Made by a program: the position numbers and the translations under genes
From: Algihabitans albus
GTDB lineage: Bacteria; Pseudomonadota; Alphaproteobacteria; Kiloniellales; DSM-21159
Direction: 5' to 3'
Length of the DNA stretch: 64,000 nucleotides
NCBI RefSeq assembly: GCF_003572205.1
Contig: NZ_QXNY01000001.1
Location: forward strand, 186,001 to 250,000
The notes under the pieces: generated by a model
Told to the model about the DNA's origin: nothing
Databases searched by the model: none
The model's input: only the letters and a program-made list of their open reading frames with translations
In this document: in pieces, positions 1 through 7,492 of the stretch
How the letters are laid out: every line of letters begins with the position of its first letter
How positions within the stretch are numbered: the first letter of the stretch is position 1

Positions 1-1010
1 CATCGATGCCCGCGAGGGCAATGGCACTGTCGACCTTCGTCACAAGCAGCCAGTCGGTACCGGCAACCGTCCGGCCGGTTGCCAGAACCGGGTTACCCGC
101 ATAGTCCTCGCTTTCGAGGAACGCACCGGGCTGACTGAGAGCATCGGCCGCAGCCAGGCCCGAGGTGGCACGGTCGAGCCGGCGGCCAAGGGCCGGCGTG
201 CCGTCGGCCAGCGGCGACAGGTATTCGATCGAGGCGCCCTGCGGCCGAACCAGCAGAACCTCCAGGCCCTCGACCCGAACGCCCGGTTGGCGCAGCCGCT
301 CGAAGAGCGCAGGCACGGCTGGACGTCGACCCACGACCAGGCCGACCGCACCTTCGCCCAGACCGGCTTGCAGCGCGGGAACCGGCGCGGCCAGGGTGAG
401 CAGCATCCCGGCCGCGGGGTCGGCTTGAAGCTCCAGAAAGGAGATATCGGGCATTTCCGAAACGCTGGGCGCCGCGATGCTGGGCGTCGCGAAGCGCGCG
501 GTCGAGACCAGGGGGCGGCCCCGAGTGTCCAGAACAGCGAGGCCGACCTGGTTCGGCAACTCGATGTTGGCCCGCAGATCCTCGACCAACGACGTCGTTT
601 CGAAGCCGCCGCGCTGAGCGGTCAGAGCGAGCAGGCTGTCCAAATACTGCAACTGGCCGGCTGAGTCGGTCACCTCGGCAAGGTCGCCTTCGACCAGTGC
701 GAGTTCGGTAAGCAGAAGCTGCACGCTGGCATTTCCGGCCAAGGCCGAGATCTCGCGCCTTTGGCCCGAGACCCACTGCGCGACGTCGGCGGCCCGGCTG
801 TCGGCGATCAAGCCGAGACGATCCTGCCAGGCGCGGAGATCACGCGCGCGCTCCGTCTCGACAAAGCTCATGATGGCCACGACACCGAGCGCACCAGCCA
901 GCAGGATGCCCCCGGCCAAGGCAGGTAGGCGCCAATCCTTCCACCAGGCAGCCTCTGCCTGCGCCGGTTCCAGATCTGAGGTGTTTGGAGTCTTGACGGC
1001 GTTTGTCACT
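1..1010 (-). CDS. Membrane-anchored sensor protein, N-terminal part (partial, runs off left edge)
   Basis: The reading frame is open from a GTG at 1010 to the window edge, about 336 residues. A short cytoplasmic segment is followed by one hydrophobic helix at about residues 28-50 and then a long extracytoplasmic region. Its end, around a TGRTVAGTDWLLV segment, resembles the membrane-proximal part of Cache-like sensor domains of histidine kinases, diguanylate cyclases and chemoreceptors. The output domain lies outside the window, so the class of receptor cannot be told. The start is uncertain because no clear ribosome-binding site precedes the GTG and the frame stays open upstream to a TTG. 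It is divergent from the LapG-like protease gene, and the two may share a control region. That it is a signalling receptor is inferred from architecture only. Confidence 0.6.
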
Positions 1011-1244
1011 GGGCCAGGCGTTCTTGCACTGCGGGAATGGTGAGCGGGCTCGCGGCCGGGACGATGCAAACGAGAGACACACCGACCGAACAACCGCCCG
1101 TCGCTTAACCACGTTATGACGCTCCTACTTAAGGGAGTATTAAGCGGAGATCCCCTAGTTTCCCCGGCAAGAGCCGACCTTTGCGGTCCGCGGTCCGCCA
1201 ATCTGCGTGCGCTTCGGACGCCTTTGGATATCGGGAGTTTAGGG

Positions 1245-1907
1245 ATGCCCCGTCACATCACCAGGCGCCACCTCGTCTCGACCGCACTGCTTGCGGGCCT
1301 GGCCGCCGTCGGCGCCGGCGTCCCCGGTATCGCCCAGGCCTCGGGCTATCCGTCGCTGTTCGGCACCCGGGAGGCGCGCTCCGACAACATCGCCATGTTC
1401 CCCAAGTGGCGCGGCACGCTGGAGCGCTACTTCGAGGAAGCCGACCTTGCGAAGGACTGCATCCCCGGCCAGATCAGCCAGTGCCTGCTGAACGACTGGC
1501 AAACCTTTCTCGACGGCCAAAAGGGCCTGGATCCCAAGGCCCAGCTCAGCGCGGTCAATGCGCAGATGAACAGCCACCGCTACATCCTGGACCCGCCCAA
1601 CTGGGGAGTGCCCGATTACTGGGCGACCCCGCTTCAATTCATGGAGAAGAACGGCGATTGCGAGGACTATGCGATCGCGAAATTCATGTCGCTGCGCGCC
1701 CTGGGCTGGCCCAACGAAGCCATGCGCATCGTGGTTCTGAAGGACCTGAACCTGCGGCTCATGCATGCCGTCCTGGTCGTGTATCACCAAAGCCGCGCGT
1801 ATGTGTTGGACAACCAGATCGACCAGGTGATGCCAGCGGAAAAGATTCGCCACTATCGTCCGGTCTACTCGGTCAACGAAGAGTCCTGGTGGCTGCACCG
1901 CTCCTGA
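1245..1907 (+). CDS. Bacterial transglutaminase-like cysteine proteinase (BTLCP/LapG-like)
   Basis: The product has 220 residues. It begins with a basic stretch and hydrophobic core (about residues 1-32) ending near an AQA site, which indicates export to the periplasm. The mature part shows the BTLCP catalytic triad: Cys139 in GDCEDYA, His174 in LMHAVLV and Asp189 in VLDNQ. The spacing is nearly the same as in characterised LapG proteases, which cleave surface adhesins when not held by a c-di-GMP receptor. The ATG at 1245 is chosen because it gives a clean signal peptide; the frame is open further upstream but that part is not protein-like. The neighbouring divergent gene encodes a membrane sensor. 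No adhesin substrate is visible in the window, so a LapG role is inferred from the family. Confidence 0.85.
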   Translation: MPRHITRRHLVSTALLAGLAAVGAGVPGIAQASGYPSLFGTREARSDNIAMFPKWRGTLERYFEEADLAKDCIPGQISQCLLNDWQTFLDGQKGLDPKAQLSAVNAQMNSHRYILDPPNWGVPDYWATPLQFMEKNGDCEDYAIAKFMSLRALGWPNEAMRIVVLKDLNLRLMHAVLVVYHQSRAYVLDNQIDQVMPAEKIRHYRPVYSVNEESWWLHRS

Positions 1908-2080
1908 TGCGCTCCTGATTTCCCAAGATCGGCAAATCGCCAAGATCAGCGGATGGCCGGCGCCGGCCTGCACCCGCCTGCCGGGAAAACGGCAGCCGTT
2001 TCGCGGCTGCAATCCCAGAGCGAGTGAGCGCTGCCGATCCTACCGATTGCTCTTCCAGGTCGCATGACCCACAATCTCTC

Positions 2081-2109
2081 TTGACCCCTGGGGGCACTGG
2101 GCGCATATG
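2081..2109 (+). promoter_or_regulatory. Candidate sigma-70-type promoter of the phasin gene
   Basis: A TTGACC hexamer at 2081-2086 is followed after 17 bases by CATATG at 2104-2109. The -35 matches consensus well and the -10 matches three of six positions. The predicted transcription start, near 2116, falls inside the PhaR-type palindrome. Confidence 0.45.
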
Positions 2110-2110
2110 C

Positions 2111-2127
2111 ATGCTGCGTTGCAGCAT
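2111..2127 (+). promoter_or_regulatory. PhaR-type operator upstream of the phasin gene
   Basis: A perfect inverted repeat, ATGCTGC-GTT-GCAGCAT, contains CTGC-N3-GCAG at 2114-2124. This is the TGC-rich sequence described for the polyhydroxyalkanoate-responsive repressor PhaR. It overlaps the predicted start of transcription, as expected for a repressor site, and lies about 115 bases before a phasin gene. PhaR itself is not in the window. Confidence 0.65.
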
Positions 2128-2243
2128 AATCCAGCGGAGGTCAGGCAGGGCCCGTTGGGGAGCAAGGCCCGGTATCCCGCGCTGCCACGGTCTCCGGGCC
2201 ATCAGTGAAAGATGCGTTCACCCGAGATTGGGAGCCGACAGCC

Positions 2244-2708
2244 ATGGCCAAATCCAGCAATCCTTTTGAATACGACTTCAGCGCTATGACCGACGTCACC
2301 AAGATGTTCGAGCAGTACAAGATGCCGGGCATCGAAATGGACAAGCTGGTCGACGCGCAGCGTAAGAACATCGAGGCAATCACCTCGGCCAACAGATTGG
2401 CCTTCGAGGGGATGCAGGCGATCATGCAGCGTCAAGGCGAGATCCTGCGCCAGTCGATGTCTGAGGCCTCCAAGGTCATGCAGGACATGGCTGCCGCGGG
2501 CACGCCCGAGGATCGCATGGCCAAACAGGCCGACGTCATGAAGAAGGCTTTCGAAACGGCACTGTCGAACGTCAAGGAACTGGCCGAGATGAGCGCCAAG
2601 TCCAACACCGAGGCGATGGAAACCATCAACAAGCGTGTGACCGAAAGCCTGGATGAGGTTCGCGAAGCGGTTCAGACCGCCGCCAAGCAGACCAAGGGCG
2701 GCAAGTAA
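2244..2708 (+). CDS. Phasin family protein (PHA granule-associated)
   Basis: The product has 154 residues, is almost entirely alpha-helical and amphipathic, lacks a signal peptide, and ends in a lysine-rich tail (AKQTKGGK). The N-terminal NPFEYDFSAMTDVTKMFEQYKMPG region and the following long helices match the phasin_2 type common in alphaproteobacteria. Phasins coat intracellular polyhydroxyalkanoate granules and control their number and size. The ATG at 2244 is preferred over an in-frame start 39 bases upstream because GGGAG sits at a normal distance before it. A PhaR-like operator and promoter precede the gene, and a hairpin follows it, so it is probably a single-gene unit. Confidence 0.85.
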   Translation: MAKSSNPFEYDFSAMTDVTKMFEQYKMPGIEMDKLVDAQRKNIEAITSANRLAFEGMQAIMQRQGEILRQSMSEASKVMQDMAAAGTPEDRMAKQADVMKKAFETALSNVKELAEMSAKSNTEAMETINKRVTESLDEVREAVQTAAKQTKGGK

Positions 2709-2738
2709 GCTCCGGCCCTCTATATGCCGGCAAGACCG

Positions 2739-2767
2739 ACGGCCTCGTTCATCCCGAACGGGGCCGT
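2739..2767 (+). terminator. Hairpin after the phasin gene, probable terminator
   Basis: A 12-base-pair stem with one G-T pair closes a five-base loop (ATCCC at 2751-2755), 30 bases after the phasin stop codon. There is no clear T-run after it, so efficiency as an intrinsic terminator is uncertain. Confidence 0.5.
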
Positions 2768-2865
2768 TCGCCTATCGGCGCCTCGCGAACTGCGCAAAGT
2801 CTCCGGTTCCGAGAGGCTCGAAGCCCTGTGCCTGGCGGCGAGCGGCGAGCGCTTGGCGGCGGGCT

Positions 2866-3228
2866 TCAGCCGAGCAGTGCCTCTTCCGCCGCTTCGCAAA
2901 TCTCCTTCAAGGTGAAGGGCTTCACCACGACGCGGGCGATCAGCTCGTCGAGATTGTGGGCGCGCTGCTTCTCGGCCGAATAGCCGGTCATAAGCAGGAT
3001 CGGCAGATCAGGGCTGTCGCGCGCCACCCGCAAGGCGAGACCGATACCATCGAGACCCGGCATCACGATATCGGTGATCAGCAGGTCGAACTCGCGCGAT
3101 TCGCCGAGTGCCTCCAAGGCCTGCAGTCCGTCCTCGACCGCCGTTACCTCGTGGCCGCGGTGCGCCAAGGCACTCGTCACGAAGCTGCGCACCGCAGCGT
3201 CGTCTTCAGCGAGAAGAATATGAGGCAC
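2866..3228 (-). CDS. cpdR: CpdR-like single-domain response regulator
   Basis: The product has 120 residues and is a stand-alone receiver domain with no output domain. Acidic residues near the N-terminus (AEDD), the phosphoacceptor Asp in LLITDIVMPGLDG, a Thr in LLMTGYS and Lys in VVKPF complete the phosphorylation site. The TDIVMP segment and overall length fit CpdR, which in Caulobacter is dephosphorylated to prime ClpXP for cell-cycle proteolysis. It lies 36 bases downstream of the MJ0042 zinc-ribbon gene on the same strand and is probably cotranscribed. A different orphan receiver cannot be excluded from sequence alone, but CpdR is the best fit. Confidence 0.8.
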   Translation of the reverse strand: MPHILLAEDDAAVRSFVTSALAHRGHEVTAVEDGLQALEALGESREFDLLITDIVMPGLDGIGLALRVARDSPDLPILLMTGYSAEKQRAHNLDELIARVVVKPFTLKEICEAAEEALLG

Positions 3229-3264
3229 GATGCCGGCCTCCCCGATCTCGAGCGGGCCGTGCGT

Positions 3265-4083
3265 TCACTGCAGCAAACGCACGGACACGTCGCTCGCCGC
3301 CTGTGGCCAGGGGCCCTTGGTCATGAAGTCGCGGGCCTCGCCAGGGGCAAGCGGCCCGCCGCCCACCTCGACGGCCCAACTGTCGATTTGCCTGCCCTCG
3401 GCATTGAGCAGGATCACGGCGAGCTGCGGCACCGGCAAGGGCGCCTCGGTCGCATTGATCACCTGACCGCTGAGCGTGACCGTCGGCCCCGTGTCTTCGG
3501 TCTGGATCGCACGCCGCCAGTCGAGCACGAAGTCAGGGCTGGTCACCTGGACAGGGATACCCAGAAGCTCATAGAGCCGGGCCGTCTCCGGCACCTGGGC
3601 GACCACCTGATCCCGATAGTACCAACCGCCGCCGACCAAACCTGCAATAAGCCCAAAGAACAGCAGCCAACCGAGTAATAGGCCCCAACGCGGCCCGGCC
3701 TCGGGCTGCGAGACCGGCTGCGGGCGACGCGGCAGCCGGACGCTGTCGGGCGGAGCAGCGCCGCGGATCAGACCGCTGCCCTCTTCCGACTCCAACGCGG
3801 ACGATACCGCCTCGGAAACCGCCGCTTTGGAGGGTCCCGCCGGGGGCACATCCGTCGTTGCCGTTTCAGCGCTAGCAGGCTCCGGCTCGGAGGGTACATC
3901 GCTGGCGGCCGCCGCAACGGACTCGGGTTGCGCCTGAGGTTCGGACTGGGACGTGACCGCATCGTCAGGGAAGGCAGCCCAAGTGTGGCTGCACGCGCCG
4001 CAGCGAACTTTCCGGCCGCTTGGGCCTACGGCACCGTCCGCTACACGAAAGAGCGTCCCGCACTTCGGACAAGCTAATTCCAT
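3265..4083 (-). CDS. MJ0042-type zinc-ribbon, DUF3426-like membrane protein
   Basis: The N-terminus carries a CPKCG...CGAC zinc ribbon of the MJ0042 type. A Pro/Ala/Glu-rich linker of over 100 residues follows, then one transmembrane helix (GLLLGWLLFFGLIAGLVGG) and a C-terminal DUF3426-like beta domain of about 110 residues. The ATG at 4083 places the zinc ribbon at the very start of the protein, as in the family; a GTG seven codons upstream is possible. In related genomes the gene sits next to ftsEX, as here, where it is divergent from ftsE. Its biochemical role is not established. It is probably cotranscribed with the downstream CpdR-like gene. Confidence 0.8.
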   Translation of the reverse strand: MELACPKCGTLFRVADGAVGPSGRKVRCGACSHTWAAFPDDAVTSQSEPQAQPESVAAAASDVPSEPEPASAETATTDVPPAGPSKAAVSEAVSSALESEEGSGLIRGAAPPDSVRLPRRPQPVSQPEAGPRWGLLLGWLLFFGLIAGLVGGGWYYRDQVVAQVPETARLYELLGIPVQVTSPDFVLDWRRAIQTEDTGPTVTLSGQVINATEAPLPVPQLAVILLNAEGRQIDSWAVEVGGGPLAPGEARDFMTKGPWPQAASDVSVRLLQ

Positions 4084-4340
4084 AGAAACGCTGCCCCGTC
4101 CCACTGCTTCACTGTAACGCGGGTTCGTCGGCCCATTGTCTTTGGACCGTCATCTTGGTGCGTCACCTTATACGCGGGTGGCAAAGAGCCGTGCAAGCAG
4201 CCGTCTTTCCTGGCCTCTGGGCTGTGTTTCAGACCGATAGCGCGCTAGGCTGGACCGATAGTGTCCGCGAGTAGGCAAACAATTGGACCGGTGACCCTGG
4301 CATCTTCGCCGCCGTCTTTACGCTCGTCTGGACGCATGTC

Positions 4341-5090
4341 ATGGTCGAATCGGTTGGTCCGCCGATTCCCGCTTTCGCGAACAGGGGCAGGTTCTTGATC
4401 CGGCTCGAGGAGGTTACGCTGCGCTACGGCGAGGGGCCGGAAGTGCTGCGCCGGGTCTCTTGCCATCTGGAGCCTGGATCCTTCCACTATCTCTTGGGGG
4501 CCAGCGGCGCGGGTAAATCCTCACTGCTGAAACTCCTTTACCTCGCTCAGGTCCCGAGCGAGGGACGGCTGTCGCTGTTCGGACGCGATGTGGCCCAGTT
4601 GACCCGGCGCGACCGAGCGCTGCTGCGCAGACGGATCGGAGTCGTCTTTCAGGACTTCCGGCTGATCGCGCATCTCTCGGCCTTCGAAAATGTCGCCCTG
4701 CCGCTCCGGATTGCCGGCGAACCGGAAGCACGGGTCAAAAGCCAAGTGCGGGAGCTGATGGACTGGGTCGGCCTGGAGGACGCCATCGACGCACTGCCGC
4801 CGACCCTCTCGGGCGGGCAGCAGCAACGCGTCGCCATCGCGCGGGCGGTGATCGGGCGGCCCAGTCTTCTGCTGGCCGACGAACCGACCGGCAACGTCGA
4901 CGACCGGATCGCCGTGCGCCTGCTCTATCTGTTCCGCGAGCTGAATCGAACCGGCACCACCGTGATGCTGGCCACCCACAACGAGTCGCTGGCCGCACGG
5001 ATGCCGCAGCCGCAGTTGCGTCTTGCCAGCGGACTGGTCAGCACTGAGCCCGCCCCGACGCCGGCGGCGGCGGAGCCGGTCGGGGAGTAA
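4341..5090 (+). CDS. ftsE: Cell division ATP-binding protein FtsE
   Basis: This is an ABC ATPase with Walker A (GASGAGKSS), Q-loop (VVFQDFRLI), signature ([14 protein letters not shown]), Walker B ([10 protein letters not shown]) and H-loop (LATHN). It pairs with FtsX in the inner membrane to control cell-wall hydrolases at the septum. The FtsX gene follows after five bases. The start is uncertain: the ATG at 4341 gives 18 extra residues, while a TTG at 4395 has a good AGGGG site 7 bases before it and gives the usual FtsE N-terminus ([12 protein letters not shown]). The shorter form may be the real one. The C-terminal tail after SGLVS is Pro/Ala-rich. Confidence 0.9.
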   Translation: MVESVGPPIPAFANRGRFLIRLEEVTLRYGEGPEVLRRVSCHLEPGSFHYLLGASGAGKSSLLKLLYLAQVPSEGRLSLFGRDVAQLTRRDRALLRRRIGVVFQDFRLIAHLSAFENVALPLRIAGEPEARVKSQVRELMDWVGLEDAIDALPPTLSGGQQQRVAIARAVIGRPSLLLADEPTGNVDDRIAVRLLYLFRELNRTGTTVMLATHNESLAARMPQPQLRLASGLVSTEPAPTPAAAEPVGE

Positions 5091-5095
5091 AGCGG

Positions 5096-5995
5096 ATGCG
5101 TCTCGGTTTCCTCTTCTCCCGCGGCGAGGTGCCCCTGGCACGCGATGCCTCCGCGCGCTTCCTGCCCTGGCTGATCGCCTTCATGGTCTATCTGGCCGGG
5201 CTGGCCCTTCTGGCCGCCGTAGCGATGGACGAGGTCGCCGCGCGCTGGCAGGGCGATCTCGAAGGACGCCTGACCGTGCAGGTTCCTCCCCCGTCCGACC
5301 CCAGCGACGCAGCCGCCCGGCAGGAACGGCTCGACCGCGTCGTGCAAGCGCTCCTGATCACCCCCGCCGTATCGGAAGTCGAGGTACTTTCGCGCGCCCA
5401 GACGGCAGCCCTGCTGGAGCCCTGGCTGGGCGAGGCCGCGGCGGCGCCGGAACTGCCGGCCCCCGATCTGGTCGCGGTCACCCTGCGGAGCGCACTTCCG
5501 GAGCTCGGGGATCTGCCGCAGCGGCTGGCGACCGAAGTGCCCGGGACCGCCATCGACGATCACCAACGCTGGCTGGCGCGGCTGTTCGCCCTCGCCGGAT
5601 CGATCGAAGCCCTGGCCCTGCTGGTGGTCGCCTTGGTCGGTGTCGCGGCGGTCGCCACGGTGATCTTCGTGACCCGCACCGGCCTGGCCATTCACCGTCA
5701 GGTCATCGAACTGCTGCATGTGATGGGCGCGCGCGACCTCTACGTCGCCGAACAGTTCCAGGGGCACGCCCTGCGTCTGGGTCTGGCCGGCGGTATCGGC
5801 GGCGCCTTTGCGGCCGCGCTGACCGTGCTTGGCATCGGCTGGCTGCTGCGCGGCGAGCAATCGGTGGTCCTGCCGGGGATCGAGTTGAGTCCCTGGCAAT
5901 GGTCGCTGCTGGCAATCCTGCCGCTGACCACCGGACTGGTGGCGATGCTGACGGCACGCTGGACGGTGCTGCGCACGCTCGCGAAACTGCCGTGA
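5096..5995 (+). CDS. ftsX: Cell division protein FtsX-like permease
   Basis: The product has 299 residues. One transmembrane helix at about residues 24-46 is followed by an extracytoplasmic loop of roughly 120 residues and three more helices in the C-terminal half, the four-helix layout of FtsX. Sequence conservation in this family is low, so the call rests mainly on topology and on the position directly after ftsE. FtsX is the membrane partner through which FtsE ATP hydrolysis is passed to periplasmic amidase regulators. The downstream YdcF gene starts at a GTG overlapping its TGA stop codon, so the genes are translationally coupled. Confidence 0.88.
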   Translation: MRLGFLFSRGEVPLARDASARFLPWLIAFMVYLAGLALLAAVAMDEVAARWQGDLEGRLTVQVPPPSDPSDAAARQERLDRVVQALLITPAVSEVEVLSRAQTAALLEPWLGEAAAAPELPAPDLVAVTLRSALPELGDLPQRLATEVPGTAIDDHQRWLARLFALAGSIEALALLVVALVGVAAVATVIFVTRTGLAIHRQVIELLHVMGARDLYVAEQFQGHALRLGLAGGIGGAFAAALTVLGIGWLLRGEQSVVLPGIELSPWQWSLLAILPLTTGLVAMLTARWTVLRTLAKLP

Positions 5996-6672
5996 GGAAG
6001 CGGACCCTTCGCCGCTCCGCAACGCGGAATCGCTCCGACTTTGGGACCAGGCGCCTGGAAAGCGGGCGCTTGGAAACAGGACGGCGGCGGCGGCGTGTCT
6101 TTACGCTTGCATCCCTGGCGCTGGGGGTACTGCTGGCCGCCTCGATCGGCGGCTTCATCTGGTTCGTCGGCGAGATGCCGACAGCCGTGCGGGACACCGA
6201 GAGGCCGACCGACGCCATCGTGGTGCTGACCGGCGGCAGCGGCCGGCTGACGGCCGGCCTCGAGCTTCTGGCGGCTGAAAAAGCCGAAAAACTCTTCGTC
6301 TCCGGAGTCTACCACAGCGTCGAAGTCGATGAGTTGTTGCGCCTGGCCCGTAATGCTCCGCAGGAGCTGGCCTGCTGCATCGTGCTGGGCTACGACGCCG
6401 ACGATACGCGCGGCAACGCGACCGAAACGGCGGACTGGATGGCGGCGCAGAACTACGACTCGCTGCGGCTGGTCACCGCCGTCTACCACATGCCGCGCAG
6501 CCTATTGGAGTTCCGCCGCCGCCTGCCGGACGCCGAGATCCTGCCGCATCCGGTCTTTCCAGAGGGCTTCCGGCGGGACGACTGGTGGGCCTGGCCGCGC
6601 AGCTTCGGACTGGCGGTCAGCGAGTACGTGAAGTACCTGGCCGCCCTGGCGCGCGGCCCCTTCGGTGGTTAG
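5992..6672 (+). CDS. YdcF/SanA-family (DUF218) protein
   Basis: The product has 226 residues. A basic N-terminus and one membrane helix (about residues 37-58) precede a DUF218 domain beginning DAIVVLTGGSGRL. It includes the conserved GNATET segment and a VTAVYHMPRS stretch. The family is linked to envelope functions in Gram-negative bacteria but the reaction is not firmly known. The GTG at 5992 overlaps the ftsX stop by four bases; the frame is open well upstream inside ftsX, so this coupled start is the sensible choice. The position between ftsX and the acyltransferase gene is common in alphaproteobacteria. Confidence 0.82.
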   Translation: MRKRTLRRSATRNRSDFGTRRLESGRLETGRRRRRVFTLASLALGVLLAASIGGFIWFVGEMPTAVRDTERPTDAIVVLTGGSGRLTAGLELLAAEKAEKLFVSGVYHSVEVDELLRLARNAPQELACCIVLGYDADDTRGNATETADWMAAQNYDSLRLVTAVYHMPRSLLEFRRRLPDAEILPHPVFPEGFRRDDWWAWPRSFGLAVSEYVKYLAALARGPFGG

Positions 6673-6684
6673 GGCCGCTTGACC

Positions 6685-7407
6685 ATGGCGGCGCTGCGCT
6701 CGCTCCTCGTCACACTGATCTGGCTGGCAAGCTGCCTGGTGATCTGCATCCTGCTGTCCTGGACGCTGCTCGGGCCACCTTCCTGGTCGCGGCCGGTCAG
6801 CCGCCTGATAGTGCGCTGGACATTTTGGCTGCTGCGGGTCGGCCTGGGAATCACCTACGAGATTCGCGGCACCCTGCCCGACCGGCCGGTGCTGGTCGCC
6901 GCCAAGCACCAGAGCGCCTGGGAGACCTTCGGCTTCTGCCTGTTCTTCGAGAATCCCTGCTACGTGCTGAAGCAGGAGCTGACCTGGATCCCCCTGTTCG
7001 GCTGGTACCTTAAGAAACAGCGCATGGTCGCGATCGACCGCGCCGGCGGGGCAAAGGCGCTTCGCTCTCTGCTTGCCCACGCCCGCGAACGCCTGGCCGA
7101 AGGCCGGCCACTGATCATCTTTCCGGAAGGGACCCGCGTGCCGCCGGGCGAAACCCGATCCTATCATCCGGGCGTGGCGGCGCTCTACCAGTCCCTGGAG
7201 ATCCCCTGCGTGCCGGTGGCGCTCAATTCCGGGCTGGTCTGGCCGAAGCCGCTGCTCGGCAAGCGGCCCGGCCGCATCGTGCTGGAGGTTCTGCCGGAGA
7301 TTCCGCCGGGCCTCGACCGCAAGGCGTTCGTCGCCCGTCTGTCCGGGGAAATCGAGGCCGCCAGTACAGACCTGCTGGCGGAAGGCCGGGCCGCTCAGGG
7401 CCGCTAG
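6685..7407 (+). CDS. plsC: 1-acyl-sn-glycerol-3-phosphate acyltransferase (PlsC family)
   Basis: A hydrophobic N-terminal segment (about residues 3-30) is followed by the acyltransferase motifs: KHQSAWE (block I), the IPLFGWYLKK region (block II), FPEGTR (block III) and VPVALNSG (block IV). PlsC enzymes acylate lysophosphatidic acid to phosphatidic acid at the inner membrane. Block I reads H-x4-E here in place of the usual H-x4-D, a conservative change worth noting. The ATG at 6685 is used; a TTG two codons earlier is also in frame. It lies 12 bases after the YdcF stop, so it probably belongs to the ftsEX transcript. Confidence 0.88.
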   Translation: MAALRSLLVTLIWLASCLVICILLSWTLLGPPSWSRPVSRLIVRWTFWLLRVGLGITYEIRGTLPDRPVLVAAKHQSAWETFGFCLFFENPCYVLKQELTWIPLFGWYLKKQRMVAIDRAGGAKALRSLLAHARERLAEGRPLIIFPEGTRVPPGETRSYHPGVAALYQSLEIPCVPVALNSGLVWPKPLLGKRPGRIVLEVLPEIPPGLDRKAFVARLSGEIEAASTDLLAEGRAAQGR

Positions 7408-7492
7408 CCGTTCACACCCTGTTCTTGATGCAGTGCTATCGTGGCCTTACCCTCAACCTCGGCACCTGATCACACGGCCTGCAGGGAAGACG

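Noticed and set aside
7408-7492. Cobalamin riboswitch before nrdJ
   Set aside because: Only 85 bases are available and no B12-box-like sequence is seen.
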